Assembly (NCBI GenBank): GCA_900548855.1
Contig: URMF01000006.1
Location: forward strand, 1 to 64,000
Source of the DNA: an uncultured Eubacteriales bacterium
GTDB lineage: Bacteria; Bacillota; Clostridia; Lachnospirales; Lachnospiraceae
DNA length: 64,000 nucleotides
Direction: 5' to 3'
The notes under the pieces were generated by a model. That model was not told the origin of the DNA. It saw nothing but the letters and a program-made list of their open reading frames with translations, and made no database searches. The translations under genes and the position numbers were made by a program. How positions within the stretch are numbered: position 1 is the first letter of the stretch; every line of letters begins with the position of its first letter. Below, one piece after another: positions 25,078-33,089 of this stretch.

Positions 25078-26640
25078 ATGTTTGTGACATTGCTTGGTGA
25101 GGAGGACATAATAAGGCTTCCGGTATCGGGAGATGGACGGATTTGTGATAAAAACGGGCAGGAGATAGTCACCTTCCAAAAAAGATGTGGGAATTTTTAC
25201 TTAAAATCAGATGAAAGGGTGGCTGTATTGGATAAAGAGGGAAAGGATGCAGGAATGGTTTTTGTATATTCCGGCAGCTTGTACCGCATATACCGAAGAG
25301 AAACGCAGGAGATTGCACATTTGTATGCAGAACCCAGTGACTGTGGCTTGTTTGAACGGTATACAGTGCATGGAAATGAAGATATTTTTATCGGCAGGGG
25401 AAGAGAGAATGCTATCTGTATCCAAAACCGGGCTGTTTCTGGTGTCCACGCAAGGCTTTCAAGGTATAGGGAAGGCTGGTGTCTGTATGATGAGGATAGT
25501 ACCAATGGTATTTATGTAAATAATGTCCGGGTAAGGGGAAAATGCAGGGTACATCCGGGTGACTGCATTTATATTATGGGTGTCCGGCTGGTTATCGGCA
25601 GGGGGTTTTTGGCTGTCAATCATCCCGGCGGTTGTGTGTGTATGGACAACACCAGATTTTCCACTGTCAAGTGGGAAATGTGGTGGAACAAAAGAACAGA
25701 AGCTGCTATGCCATGTGAGGAAGCGGTAAAAAAGAATCCATGGCAGGGGAAAGAAAGCTCTGGGAAATTTCTTGAATTAGAGCTTGGAGAGGATGGAGAG
25801 CGTATTGATTTGATACAGCATCGTGTTATAGCGGTAACGGGCAGACCGGAGGATACACTGGCATTTGTCAAAGGATTGCTTACCCAGATGGCTGCCTGCA
25901 ATGCTCCTGACAGGCTTAAGTTTATATTTATATGGAGTGACGAGGCATTTCACAGGCTTGGTACAGCCAGGTGGCTGCCCCATGTGTGGGATGACGGGGT
26001 ATGCCTGACTGCCCGAAGCAGAGAGGATGTGCCGCTTCTATCCCGGTATCTGAATGAGCGAAAAAACAGCTTGTGCCACTATCTGTTTTGGGTATTTGAC
26101 AGGAAACTTTTCCGGCAGACAGGTTTTGATAAACAGATATCCGGAAATCCGTATAGTATTTTGTATGTGGGAAAGCAGGAGAAAATCCTTCCACCGGAAT
26201 GTAAGCTGGTAATGCATATTGATGATTGTAAGGGGTATATCTCGAATATTGGGGAAAAGAGTTCAGAGGGCGGTTCCTGTGATAGAACCATAGACAGGAA
26301 TAAGCCCTTTCATCCGGTGTATGTGAAGCAGGATATTGATTTGTGGTGTTTAGAACTGGCAAATGCAAAGCTTAAGGAAGATGGGATGGAAGCTTACTAT
26401 ATGGTAGAGCTTTATATTCCGGCAGCTGGCAGGAGTTATGATGTGAAAATTCCGAAATACCGCTGTATAGCAGAGCTTGTGCCAGAATTGGAAAGAGAGA
26501 TGGAAAAACGGACAGAAGGGGAAATTTGTTCGGATGGAAAGGCTATATTATGTGATGGAGAAGCAGGAATCATCTTAAATCCTGCTTGTACACCTGAGGA
26601 GACCGGCATATTAAATGGGACGAGGCTGATGCTGATATAG
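25078..26640 (+). CDS. FHA, EssC-like D0 and YukD-like domain protein
   Basis: A 520-residue soluble protein that looks like the non-ATPase parts of the type VII secretion motor EssC. Residues 1-95 may be a degenerate FHA-like fold; 97-175 are a clear FHA (IGRGRE, SGVH, STNGIYV). Residues 230-430 match the D0 domain that in EssC precedes the first active ATPase: a VIAVTGRPEDTLAFVKGLL segment, APDRLKFIFIWS, then TARWLPHVWDDG, comparable with KWARWLPH in staphylococcal EssC. Residues 440-520 (MVELYIPAAGRSYDVKIPK to LNGTRLMLI) resemble the ubiquitin-like YukD/EsaB fold. There are no membrane segments and no Walker A ATPase domains. The domain reading is by eye from family knowledge. Confidence 0.75.
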   Translation: MFVTLLGEEDIIRLPVSGDGRICDKNGQEIVTFQKRCGNFYLKSDERVAVLDKEGKDAGMVFVYSGSLYRIYRRETQEIAHLYAEPSDCGLFERYTVHGNEDIFIGRGRENAICIQNRAVSGVHARLSRYREGWCLYDEDSTNGIYVNNVRVRGKCRVHPGDCIYIMGVRLVIGRGFLAVNHPGGCVCMDNTRFSTVKWEMWWNKRTEAAMPCEEAVKKNPWQGKESSGKFLELELGEDGERIDLIQHRVIAVTGRPEDTLAFVKGLLTQMAACNAPDRLKFIFIWSDEAFHRLGTARWLPHVWDDGVCLTARSREDVPLLSRYLNERKNSLCHYLFWVFDRKLFRQTGFDKQISGNPYSILYVGKQEKILPPECKLVMHIDDCKGYISNIGEKSSEGGSCDRTIDRNKPFHPVYVKQDIDLWCLELANAKLKEDGMEAYYMVELYIPAAGRSYDVKIPKYRCIAELVPELEREMEKRTEGEICSDGKAILCDGEAGIILNPACTPEETGILNGTRLMLI

Positions 26641-26722
26641 TGGAAGCGCTGGCGGGAAGAATGACATGGGATAACGTGAATTCTCGGACAGGCAGAGAGC
26701 ATTATACTAGGAGACAGAGAAA

Positions 26723-28315
26723 ATGCAGTTGCAGAAGGACGTTATATTTCACAATTGGAAGGTTAAAAACAGGATTGGAGCAGGCAACTCCGGAACGGTA
26801 TATGAGATAGAACGGCAGGAATTTGGAAGGACTTATCGGGCGGCGGCGAAGGTAATATTTATTCCCAAGGAGTCTGGCGAGATACAGGAACTGCTACGGG
26901 AGGGCATGACGGAGGAAAATGTCAGGACATATTATCGGAGTATTGTGGAGAATATTATAAGTGAATGTGACCTGATGGAGCGCATGAAGGGCGACAGCCA
27001 TATTGTTTCCTATGAAGACCATTATGTAGAGCAGTCCGATGATGGTATGCAGTGGACAATATATATCCGGATGGAGTTGTTAAAACCGTTGGCAGCCATT
27101 GTAACAGATGGAGAAAATCCTTTAGGAGCAGACGAGGTTATAAGGCTTGGAATGGATATCTGTAAAGGGCTTGTAACCTGCCAGAAATTCCATATAGTCC
27201 ACAGAGATATAAAGCTGGAAAATATATTTCTGTCAGATACAGGACATTACAAGCTTGGGGATTTTGGCATTTCCAAGGTCATGAAGCAGAGGATTGACCG
27301 CACGGTGGTACCGAAGGGAACCAGGTTATACATGGCGCCAGAGATTTTAAGGGGGGAGGAATACGATGCTACAGTGGATATTTATTCGCTGGGGCTGGTG
27401 CTGTTCCGGTTGATGAATAATAACCGGGCTCCTTTTCTGCCGCCTTATCCTGAGACTATCCAGTTTTCAGATAAGGAAAATGCATTGCAGAGACGTCTTG
27501 GCGGGGAGAAAATCCCGGCACCTTGTAATGCAGATGAACATTTTGCCACAATTATCAGAAAGGCATGCAGCTTCCGGCCGGAGGACAGATACCAGACGCC
27601 GGAAGAAATGCTGGGAAAGCTGGCTGGCTTAGAGGAAAATAAGGTCAGATTGTATACGAAGCTATATCTGGAGGACTTGCCAGATATCAATACCAATGTA
27701 AAGGTAGAAAATATCTCTGCAACCTATAATGTGTGGGAGGGAATGGGAACCCATTCGCTTGTCTCAAAACAGGAAAAGAAGGCATCTGCCAATGAAAGGA
27801 AAAAGCAGGGGACTGGCAGACGAAGGATAACAGTTTTTGCAGGGGTGGTTTTGATGGTATTGGCAGGTGGATATCTGATTTTGCGGATTGTGGGAACAGG
27901 TTTGCCGACAACGGCAGGGATTGCTGCCGGTTTGGAGGACAGACAGCCGGATACTACACTGTGTGCAGGAAATCTATGTGAAAATATCACAAAAACAGGT
28001 TTGGCTGCGGTGGAGCAGGAGATAGAGGAGTACTGGCTTTGTGTTCCTAAAGTTATTGGGCTTACGGAAGCAGAAGCCGTTGAACGATTGCTGGAGGCTG
28101 GATATGAGCAGGAAAATATTGAGGTGGTTTATGCGTACAGCACGGAGGCAGAACGTGGAACGGTATTTTCACAGGATGCAGAGGCAGGAAGCATGGTAAA
28201 AAAGACCAGCAGTATATCAATTCTTGTAAGCCTTGGGGAAAAGCCAGCTGTCCCTCCTCAAAAAAATACTGTAAAAAAAGGGGATTCCGGCTGGACATGG
28301 AAGGCAATTGATTAG
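26723..28315 (+). CDS. Transmembrane Ser/Thr protein kinase with one PASTA domain
   Basis: A 530-residue Hanks-type kinase. The kinase domain (10-300) has a glycine loop (GAGNSGTV), Lys43 (AAKVI), catalytic HRDIKLEN with Asp162, DFG at 180-182 and APE at 205-207. A juxtamembrane stretch, one membrane helix (about 369-390) and one extracellular PASTA domain (about 438-505) follow. PrkC/PknB kinases usually have three or four PASTA domains and a cognate PP2C phosphatase gene beside them; here there is one domain and no phosphatase in the window. It is the last gene of the operon that starts at 21599 and is the obvious source of phosphothreonine for the FHA proteins. AGGAGACAG precedes the ATG. 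Confidence 0.93.
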   Translation: MQLQKDVIFHNWKVKNRIGAGNSGTVYEIERQEFGRTYRAAAKVIFIPKESGEIQELLREGMTEENVRTYYRSIVENIISECDLMERMKGDSHIVSYEDHYVEQSDDGMQWTIYIRMELLKPLAAIVTDGENPLGADEVIRLGMDICKGLVTCQKFHIVHRDIKLENIFLSDTGHYKLGDFGISKVMKQRIDRTVVPKGTRLYMAPEILRGEEYDATVDIYSLGLVLFRLMNNNRAPFLPPYPETIQFSDKENALQRRLGGEKIPAPCNADEHFATIIRKACSFRPEDRYQTPEEMLGKLAGLEENKVRLYTKLYLEDLPDINTNVKVENISATYNVWEGMGTHSLVSKQEKKASANERKKQGTGRRRITVFAGVVLMVLAGGYLILRIVGTGLPTTAGIAAGLEDRQPDTTLCAGNLCENITKTGLAAVEQEIEEYWLCVPKVIGLTEAEAVERLLEAGYEQENIEVVYAYSTEAERGTVFSQDAEAGSMVKKTSSISILVSLGEKPAVPPQKNTVKKGDSGWTWKAID

Positions 28316-28343
28316 CAGAAAGCAGTGATTCGTAGGAAAGTAG

Positions 28344-28372
28344 TTGGAAAATCATTCGTTTTGGGGTATAAT
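28344..28372 (+). promoter_or_regulatory. Promoter before the Fic-like gene
   Basis: TTGGAA at 28344-28349 and TATAAT at 28367-28372 are 17 bases apart. A second TATAAT at 28428-28433 lies in a repeated context closer to the gene. Confidence 0.65.
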
Positions 28373-28440
28373 ATGAACACTTAGCGAGTGCAAAGCAGGA
28401 GCTTAGTGAGAATATATGCCCTTGTGGTATAATATGAACA
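28363..28440 (+). repeat. Direct repeat carrying two -10 boxes
   Basis: GGTATAATATGAACA occurs at 28365-28379 and again at 28426-28440, 61 bases apart. Each copy holds a perfect TATAAT. The second has no good -35 box at 17 bases, so it may be a duplicated initiation region or a binding site. Confidence 0.6.
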
Positions 28441-28477
28441 TTGTTAAATTCAGACAGAGATTGGAAGGGAAGAATAG

Positions 28478-29104
28478 ATGCAGGATACAGCAATAGAGAT
28501 GGCAAAAAGGCTGCTGGTAGACAGCATTTGGAAAAGTGCGAATCTGGAAGGTCTTGGAACAACATTTCCGAAAACAGAAGCAATTCTGGCAAATGCACCA
28601 ACTACGACAAAGACGGAGGAGGTTCTGTTTATTGTTAATATGAAGCGTGCATGGCAGTTTTTGCTGGATAATCTCAATTATGATAACAACCTTATGATTT
28701 TGCGGGAATATAACAAGATTGTAGGGGAATTGTTATTTCAGTATGCAGGAGAAATCCGGACGATTCCTGTACAGATTGGCGGTACATCATGGGAGCCGGA
28801 GATTCCGCAGACAGGTGTTATTATTAAGAGGTTGGAGGAGATAGAAAAAATACAGGATACAGAATTAAAGGCGTTAAAATATTTTTGTTATACTGCCAGA
28901 ACGCAGATGTTTGTCGATGGGAATAAACGGGTAGCACAACTAATAGCAAATAAGGTACTTATTGAAAATAATGTGGGGATATTCCAGATACCGATTGAAA
29001 AACTGGAGGAATTTAAAGGCTTGCTGATTGAATTCTATGAAACAGACAGGGAGGAAGAAATAGTAGCCTTTATGAAGGAATTCTGCATAAGACGGGTTGT
29101 TTGA
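28478..29104 (+). CDS. Fic/DOC-fold protein with altered catalytic motif
   Basis: A 208-residue single Fic domain. The signature that reads HPFxDGNGR in active AMP-transferring Fic enzymes appears as QMFVDGNKR (143-151): the phosphate loop and Arg are kept, but the catalytic His is Gln143. An N-terminal stretch NLEGLGTTFPKTEAIL (22-37) resembles the region where Fic proteins carry their inhibitory helix. It may lack AMPylation activity or use another chemistry. No separate antitoxin gene is adjacent. It has its own promoter and terminator, so it is not part of the kinase operon. Confidence 0.85.
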   Translation: MQDTAIEMAKRLLVDSIWKSANLEGLGTTFPKTEAILANAPTTTKTEEVLFIVNMKRAWQFLLDNLNYDNNLMILREYNKIVGELLFQYAGEIRTIPVQIGGTSWEPEIPQTGVIIKRLEEIEKIQDTELKALKYFCYTARTQMFVDGNKRVAQLIANKVLIENNVGIFQIPIEKLEEFKGLLIEFYETDREEEIVAFMKEFCIRRVV

Positions 29105-29137
29105 TAATAAAAACGGATATAAAATACAGTATGAAAG

Positions 29138-29177
29138 AATACCAATCATATTTGAATATATGACTGGTATTTTTTTA
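29138..29177 (+). terminator. Intrinsic terminator after the Fic-like gene
   Basis: AATACCA at 29138-29144 pairs with TGGTATT at 29165-29171, with an inner CATAT/ATATG stem, followed by a run of T. The following 29178-29344 is A+T-rich and shows no clear promoter. Confidence 0.8.
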
Positions 29178-29344
29178 TGGAAAATACTGTAAAAGAGATT
29201 TCTATTTTCTAAATTGTGCCAAAAGTTACATGAACTACGCTATTTTTTACATTTTCAACATTTTAATCTGTTTTTCGTATATGATGAAAAAATAAAAGAA
29301 ATTTTATGAGAATACATAAGGATAAAAATGAGGCTGGGAATGAC

Positions 29345-29899
29345 ATGAAGGTTGCATTATACGGAGAACACAAAAGAGAACTGGAAAGGGAAAGGTGCCA
29401 GATAGAAACAGCCTGTGAGGCGCATGGGCTTATGGCGGTTGTCAACAGCTATTTGGATGAAGCTTTATTAAAGGATCATTTATCAGAGTATGATGTGGTC
29501 TGTATGAATGGGAAGCTTGTGCAGCTGTTAAAGGAACGGGAGCAGGTTGCATTTACCAGTGGAGGGAATATAGAGACCTGCTATGTGGACGAAATCTATT
29601 ATGCGGAGGCAGAACTGAAGGATGTACATATCTGGTTTGCAAAGGAAAAAAAGACGGTTCATCTGAAATTTTCTGAGGCGGAAGCTCTTCTGGTTCCAAA
29701 GGGTTTTATAAAGGTACACCGGAGCTTTCTGGTAAACTGCCGGTATATCAAGAGCATTGATAATAGCAGTGTGTCATTAGAGAATGGAATCGTTTTGCCG
29801 GTGAGCAAGTACAGGAAGAAGGAGGTACGCAGTGCATACATGGAGTATATGGATAAATGGGGGTGCTCCCCAAAAGATAGAAGAGGGAATGAACAGTGA
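29345..29899 (+). CDS. LytTR transcriptional regulator with a degenerate receiver
   Basis: A 184-residue protein from ATG 29345 (a longer start at 29306 has no ribosome binding site). Residues 1-65 have the shape of a receiver (MKVALYGEH; EYDVVCMNGK) but lack the acidic pair and the phosphoacceptor Asp. Residues 85-170 form a LytTR DNA-binding domain (VHRSFLVNCRYIKSI; PVSKYRKKEV). It should therefore work without phosphorylation, perhaps through dimerisation or ligand. Its stop overlaps the GTG start of the next gene by four bases, so the two are translationally coupled. Confidence 0.85.
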   Translation: MKVALYGEHKRELERERCQIETACEAHGLMAVVNSYLDEALLKDHLSEYDVVCMNGKLVQLLKEREQVAFTSGGNIETCYVDEIYYAEAELKDVHIWFAKEKKTVHLKFSEAEALLVPKGFIKVHRSFLVNCRYIKSIDNSSVSLENGIVLPVSKYRKKEVRSAYMEYMDKWGCSPKDRRGNEQ

Positions 29900-30810
29900 A
29901 AAGAAAGCTATACAGATTTTGTTTCATGCTTATATGTATTCTGTGTTTGTATGGTAAAACTGAGGCACAGGCTGCTGAGAACAAAACTGCAAACCGCAGT
30001 GATGGTCAGATTGTCGGATGTCAGATAAGACTTCCGGTGGCTGGCAAATTATACAAAAGCAAAAAGTCAAAGAAGAAAATAGCAATGATTCCTAAGAGAA
30101 CGATTCTCAAGGTGATAAAGAGTGGAAATCACCGTTTTTATGTGAAATATAAAAAGAAAAAGGGCTGGATTAGTGAGAAGCATGTATTTGTGAATCTGGT
30201 AAATTATATTCCAAGCATTGATTATAAGCTTCATCTGGCACAAAAGAAAAAGCTGTTCAATATAAAGGGAAAAGCATTGAGAGACATTAATCAAAATCCA
30301 CTTTATACCTCAAAAGGAGTTAGACAGGGAAAGCAGTGCTGGTTAAATTATCTTGCCGCTAAAAAGCTGTTAAAAGCCCAAAGGGCATTGCGCCGTGACG
30401 GATATTCCATTGTGTTGTATGATGCCTACCGTCCGCTAAGCGTATCAAAGAAATTATACAAGGCGGTGTCGGAAAGCAGTTATGTGAAGGAGATGGGAGG
30501 TGCAGTGGGGGATTATATTGCATTTCGCTCAGCACATAATAAAGGTGTTGCTGTAGACCTTACAATAAAAGATGTCCGTACAGGTAAAGAGTTAGCAATG
30601 CCATCCCAAATCATGACCTTGGGAGTGGAATCTTCTGAACAAAGCTGGTATTACAGATTTACAAAGGAAAGCAGAAATGCACGACTGCTCCGCAGATATA
30701 TGACACAGGCTGGATTTCTTACCTTGTCAACTGAATGGTGGCATTTTCAGGATGGAAATCATTATCAGGGGACATTTTGTGAGGAAGATTATTATAATAT
30801 CAGTCAGTGA
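29896..30810 (+). CDS. Secreted VanX-type (M15D) D-Ala-D-Ala dipeptidase-like protein
   Basis: A 304-residue exported zinc peptidase. A signal peptide (about 1-27) is followed by an SH3-like domain (43-98) and an M15D domain with Arg179 (DAYRP), zinc ligands His214 and Asp221 (SAHNKGVAVDL), catalytic Glu280 and zinc ligand His283 (EWWHF). Family members cut D-Ala-D-Ala or other D-containing wall peptides. It is exported and has a wall-binding type SH3 region, so it is more likely a wall hydrolase than a vancomycin-resistance enzyme. The start is GTG, overlapping the LytTR gene. No vanH/vanA-like genes are near. Confidence 0.9.
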   Translation: MKRKLYRFCFMLICILCLYGKTEAQAAENKTANRSDGQIVGCQIRLPVAGKLYKSKKSKKKIAMIPKRTILKVIKSGNHRFYVKYKKKKGWISEKHVFVNLVNYIPSIDYKLHLAQKKKLFNIKGKALRDINQNPLYTSKGVRQGKQCWLNYLAAKKLLKAQRALRRDGYSIVLYDAYRPLSVSKKLYKAVSESSYVKEMGGAVGDYIAFRSAHNKGVAVDLTIKDVRTGKELAMPSQIMTLGVESSEQSWYYRFTKESRNARLLRRYMTQAGFLTLSTEWWHFQDGNHYQGTFCEEDYYNISQ

Positions 30811-30936
30811 AAGAGTATCATTGTCTGCCAGCGGGTATTTTGAATAGAGCGAAGCGGATGTTGATATAGGGGAAAGATATACAGATTACAGAACTATGAA
30901 AATATAGAGAATAGGATGAGGAAGGAGAAAACGGTA

Positions 30937-33021
30937 ATGGGAAAAGGATTAAAAAGAGTCAAGAATAGCAGTGTAGTTTTATTGCTGATATTATTTATGG
31001 TATTCGGTGCGAATATAAGCAGCATGCATGTGCGTGCAGAAACATGGGGAGATTATAAGTATGAGGTTATTGATGAGTGGGTAAATATTGAGGCTTACAT
31101 AGGGAATGATACAGTATTAGTTATACCAAGTACAATAGCCGGAAAAGAAGTGAGGCGAATAGGTTGGGGTGTGTTTAGGAATTGTAGTGAATTGTCAGAC
31201 GTGACAATACCGTCTAGTGTGACGGACATAGGTCCAAGTGCGTTTGCGGATTGTAGTAGTCTGACAAACGTGACAATACCATCCAGTGTGGTGTATATAG
31301 GTTCAAATGCATTTAATAACTGTAGTAGTCTGATGAGTATCAGTGTTGTAGCGAACAATACAGATTATTGTAGCGAGGCAGGAGTATTATTTAATAAGGC
31401 TAAAAGTGAGTTGCTGTGCTGCCCAGCGGGAAAAAAAGGAACATATACAATACCGTCTAGTGTGACGGACATAGATGATAGTGCGTTTAGTGGTTGTAGT
31501 GGTTTGACAGATGTGGCAATACCGTCTAGTGTGACGAACGTAGGTTGGGGTGCGTTTGTGGGTTGTAGCGGTCTGACAAATGTGACAATACCGTCCAGTG
31601 TGACAACGATAGATATAAATGCTTTTGATTGCAGTGGATTAACAGAGTTCAGCGTTGCAGAGAATAATGCAAATTATTGTAGTGAAGCAGGAGTGTTATT
31701 TAATAAGGATAAAAGCATGTTAGTGTGCTATCCCCGGGGAAAAAAAGGAAGATATGCAATACCGTCCAGTGTGACGAGTACATATGTGGGTGCATTTCAT
31801 AATTGTACAGGGTTGACTGGTTTGACGATACCAAGTAGCGTGACTGACATAGGTCAGGGTGGCTCAAGTGATTTTGGATTTGAGGGTTGTTACAATATAA
31901 CATTACTAGTGGAACGTGATTCCTATGCGGAAAGGTTTGCGAAGAGTTATAACCTCTCTTATAACTATATTAAGGAAATGATAGAGTTGGATTATCAGTA
32001 TGTGGTTTTGAAGGATGGAACGGTAAAGATTATAGGATACGAAGGTAAAAATTCCATATTAGAGATACCAGATACAATAGATAGTAGGAAGGTGACGGGT
32101 ATAGGTGCTTATACTTTTTCTGATTGTAATGGTTTAACAAGTGTGAAAATCCCAAACGGTGTGACGAGCATAGGAGAGGATGCTTTTGATGGCTGTAATC
32201 ATGTAACATTGATTGTAGGAAAAGATTCCTATGCGGAACAATATGCAAAAGATAACAAAATTCCATATAAATATATTGGAGAAAATGATGCAGACAATAC
32301 AACAACAGAAGACCCTAAAGAACCAACGCCTGAACAATCAAAACCAGAGCAAGATAACAAAACAACAGAAGCTCCTAAAGAACCAACGACCGAACAATCA
32401 AAATCGGAGCAACCGGTGTCAAATCAGCCAGCTAAGGAAGAGGAAAAGGCTGTTGTCGGCAATGTCACGATGGTTCCGGTTGAAACAGAAACAACTGAGA
32501 AGCCTGTCACAGATAACAAGGTGAAAACCCAGAGAGGCTCCAAGAAGGTTAAAAAGGGAACCGTACTGGTTGGTAAAACCGGAATTTACAAGGTAACTAA
32601 TGTGAAGAAAAAGACAGTTATGTATATGAAACCCAAGAATAAAAAAGCTTCTTACGTAAAAGTTCCGGAACAAATAAAAATTAAAAATAAGAAGTATAAG
32701 GTGACATCTGTTTCAGCAAATGCATTTAAAAATAACAAAAAAATAAAGACGGTCACAATCGGTCAGAACGTGAAAGAAATTGGTAAAAATGCGTTCCGTG
32801 GGTGCAAAAACCTTAAGAAAGTAACCATCGGGAAGAATGTTACAACGATTGGAAGTTATGCATTTTATAACTGTAAGAAGCTGAATTCGATTGAAATTCG
32901 TTCAAGCAAAATAAAAAAGGTCGGAAAAGCTGCATTCAAGAAGATTGCAAAACATCCGACAGCATGGGTGCCAAAAGGGAAGATAAACAGTTACAACAAA
33001 TTATTTAAAGGGAAGATGTAA
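30937..33021 (+). CDS. BspA-type leucine-rich-repeat surface protein
   Basis: A 694-residue exported protein. The signal peptide ends near residue 34 (HVRA). LRR_5 repeats (units like AFxxCSxLTxVTIPSSVTxIG) fill residues 40-450 in two blocks, a Pro/Glu/Thr/Lys linker follows (about 455-535), and a second, basic LRR module makes up the last 155 residues (ending YNKLFKGKM). This last module is very like the C-terminus of the 21599 protein. ATG 30937 is preferred over 30916 because AAGGAG lies nine bases before it. Such proteins mediate adhesion in gut anaerobes. No sortase motif is present. Confidence 0.9.
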   Translation: MGKGLKRVKNSSVVLLLILFMVFGANISSMHVRAETWGDYKYEVIDEWVNIEAYIGNDTVLVIPSTIAGKEVRRIGWGVFRNCSELSDVTIPSSVTDIGPSAFADCSSLTNVTIPSSVVYIGSNAFNNCSSLMSISVVANNTDYCSEAGVLFNKAKSELLCCPAGKKGTYTIPSSVTDIDDSAFSGCSGLTDVAIPSSVTNVGWGAFVGCSGLTNVTIPSSVTTIDINAFDCSGLTEFSVAENNANYCSEAGVLFNKDKSMLVCYPRGKKGRYAIPSSVTSTYVGAFHNCTGLTGLTIPSSVTDIGQGGSSDFGFEGCYNITLLVERDSYAERFAKSYNLSYNYIKEMIELDYQYVVLKDGTVKIIGYEGKNSILEIPDTIDSRKVTGIGAYTFSDCNGLTSVKIPNGVTSIGEDAFDGCNHVTLIVGKDSYAEQYAKDNKIPYKYIGENDADNTTTEDPKEPTPEQSKPEQDNKTTEAPKEPTTEQSKSEQPVSNQPAKEEEKAVVGNVTMVPVETETTEKPVTDNKVKTQRGSKKVKKGTVLVGKTGIYKVTNVKKKTVMYMKPKNKKASYVKVPEQIKIKNKKYKVTSVSANAFKNNKKIKTVTIGQNVKEIGKNAFRGCKNLKKVTIGKNVTTIGSYAFYNCKKLNSIEIRSSKIKKVGKAAFKKIAKHPTAWVPKGKINSYNKLFKGKM

Positions 33022-33089
33022 TGTAAATATAAGGTGATATATACAAGGAGTTTAGAAGCAAATTGTAATCATGATGAGGAGGAAGAAGG

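Noticed and set aside
21581..28315. A complete type VII secretion locus
   Set aside because: No FtsK/SpoIIIE ATPase domains, no EssA/EssB membrane proteins and no ~100-residue WXG protein are present in the window; only FHA, D0-like and YukD-like parts are.
29896..30810. Vancomycin resistance gene vanX
   Set aside because: The protein is exported and has an SH3-like domain, and no vanH, vanA or vanRS-like gene is adjacent; a wall peptidase role is more likely.
31203..31850. Regularly repeated short sequences that could suggest a CRISPR array
   Set aside because: The repeats are in frame and encode leucine-rich repeats; spacers are not of constant length and the reading frame is open throughout.
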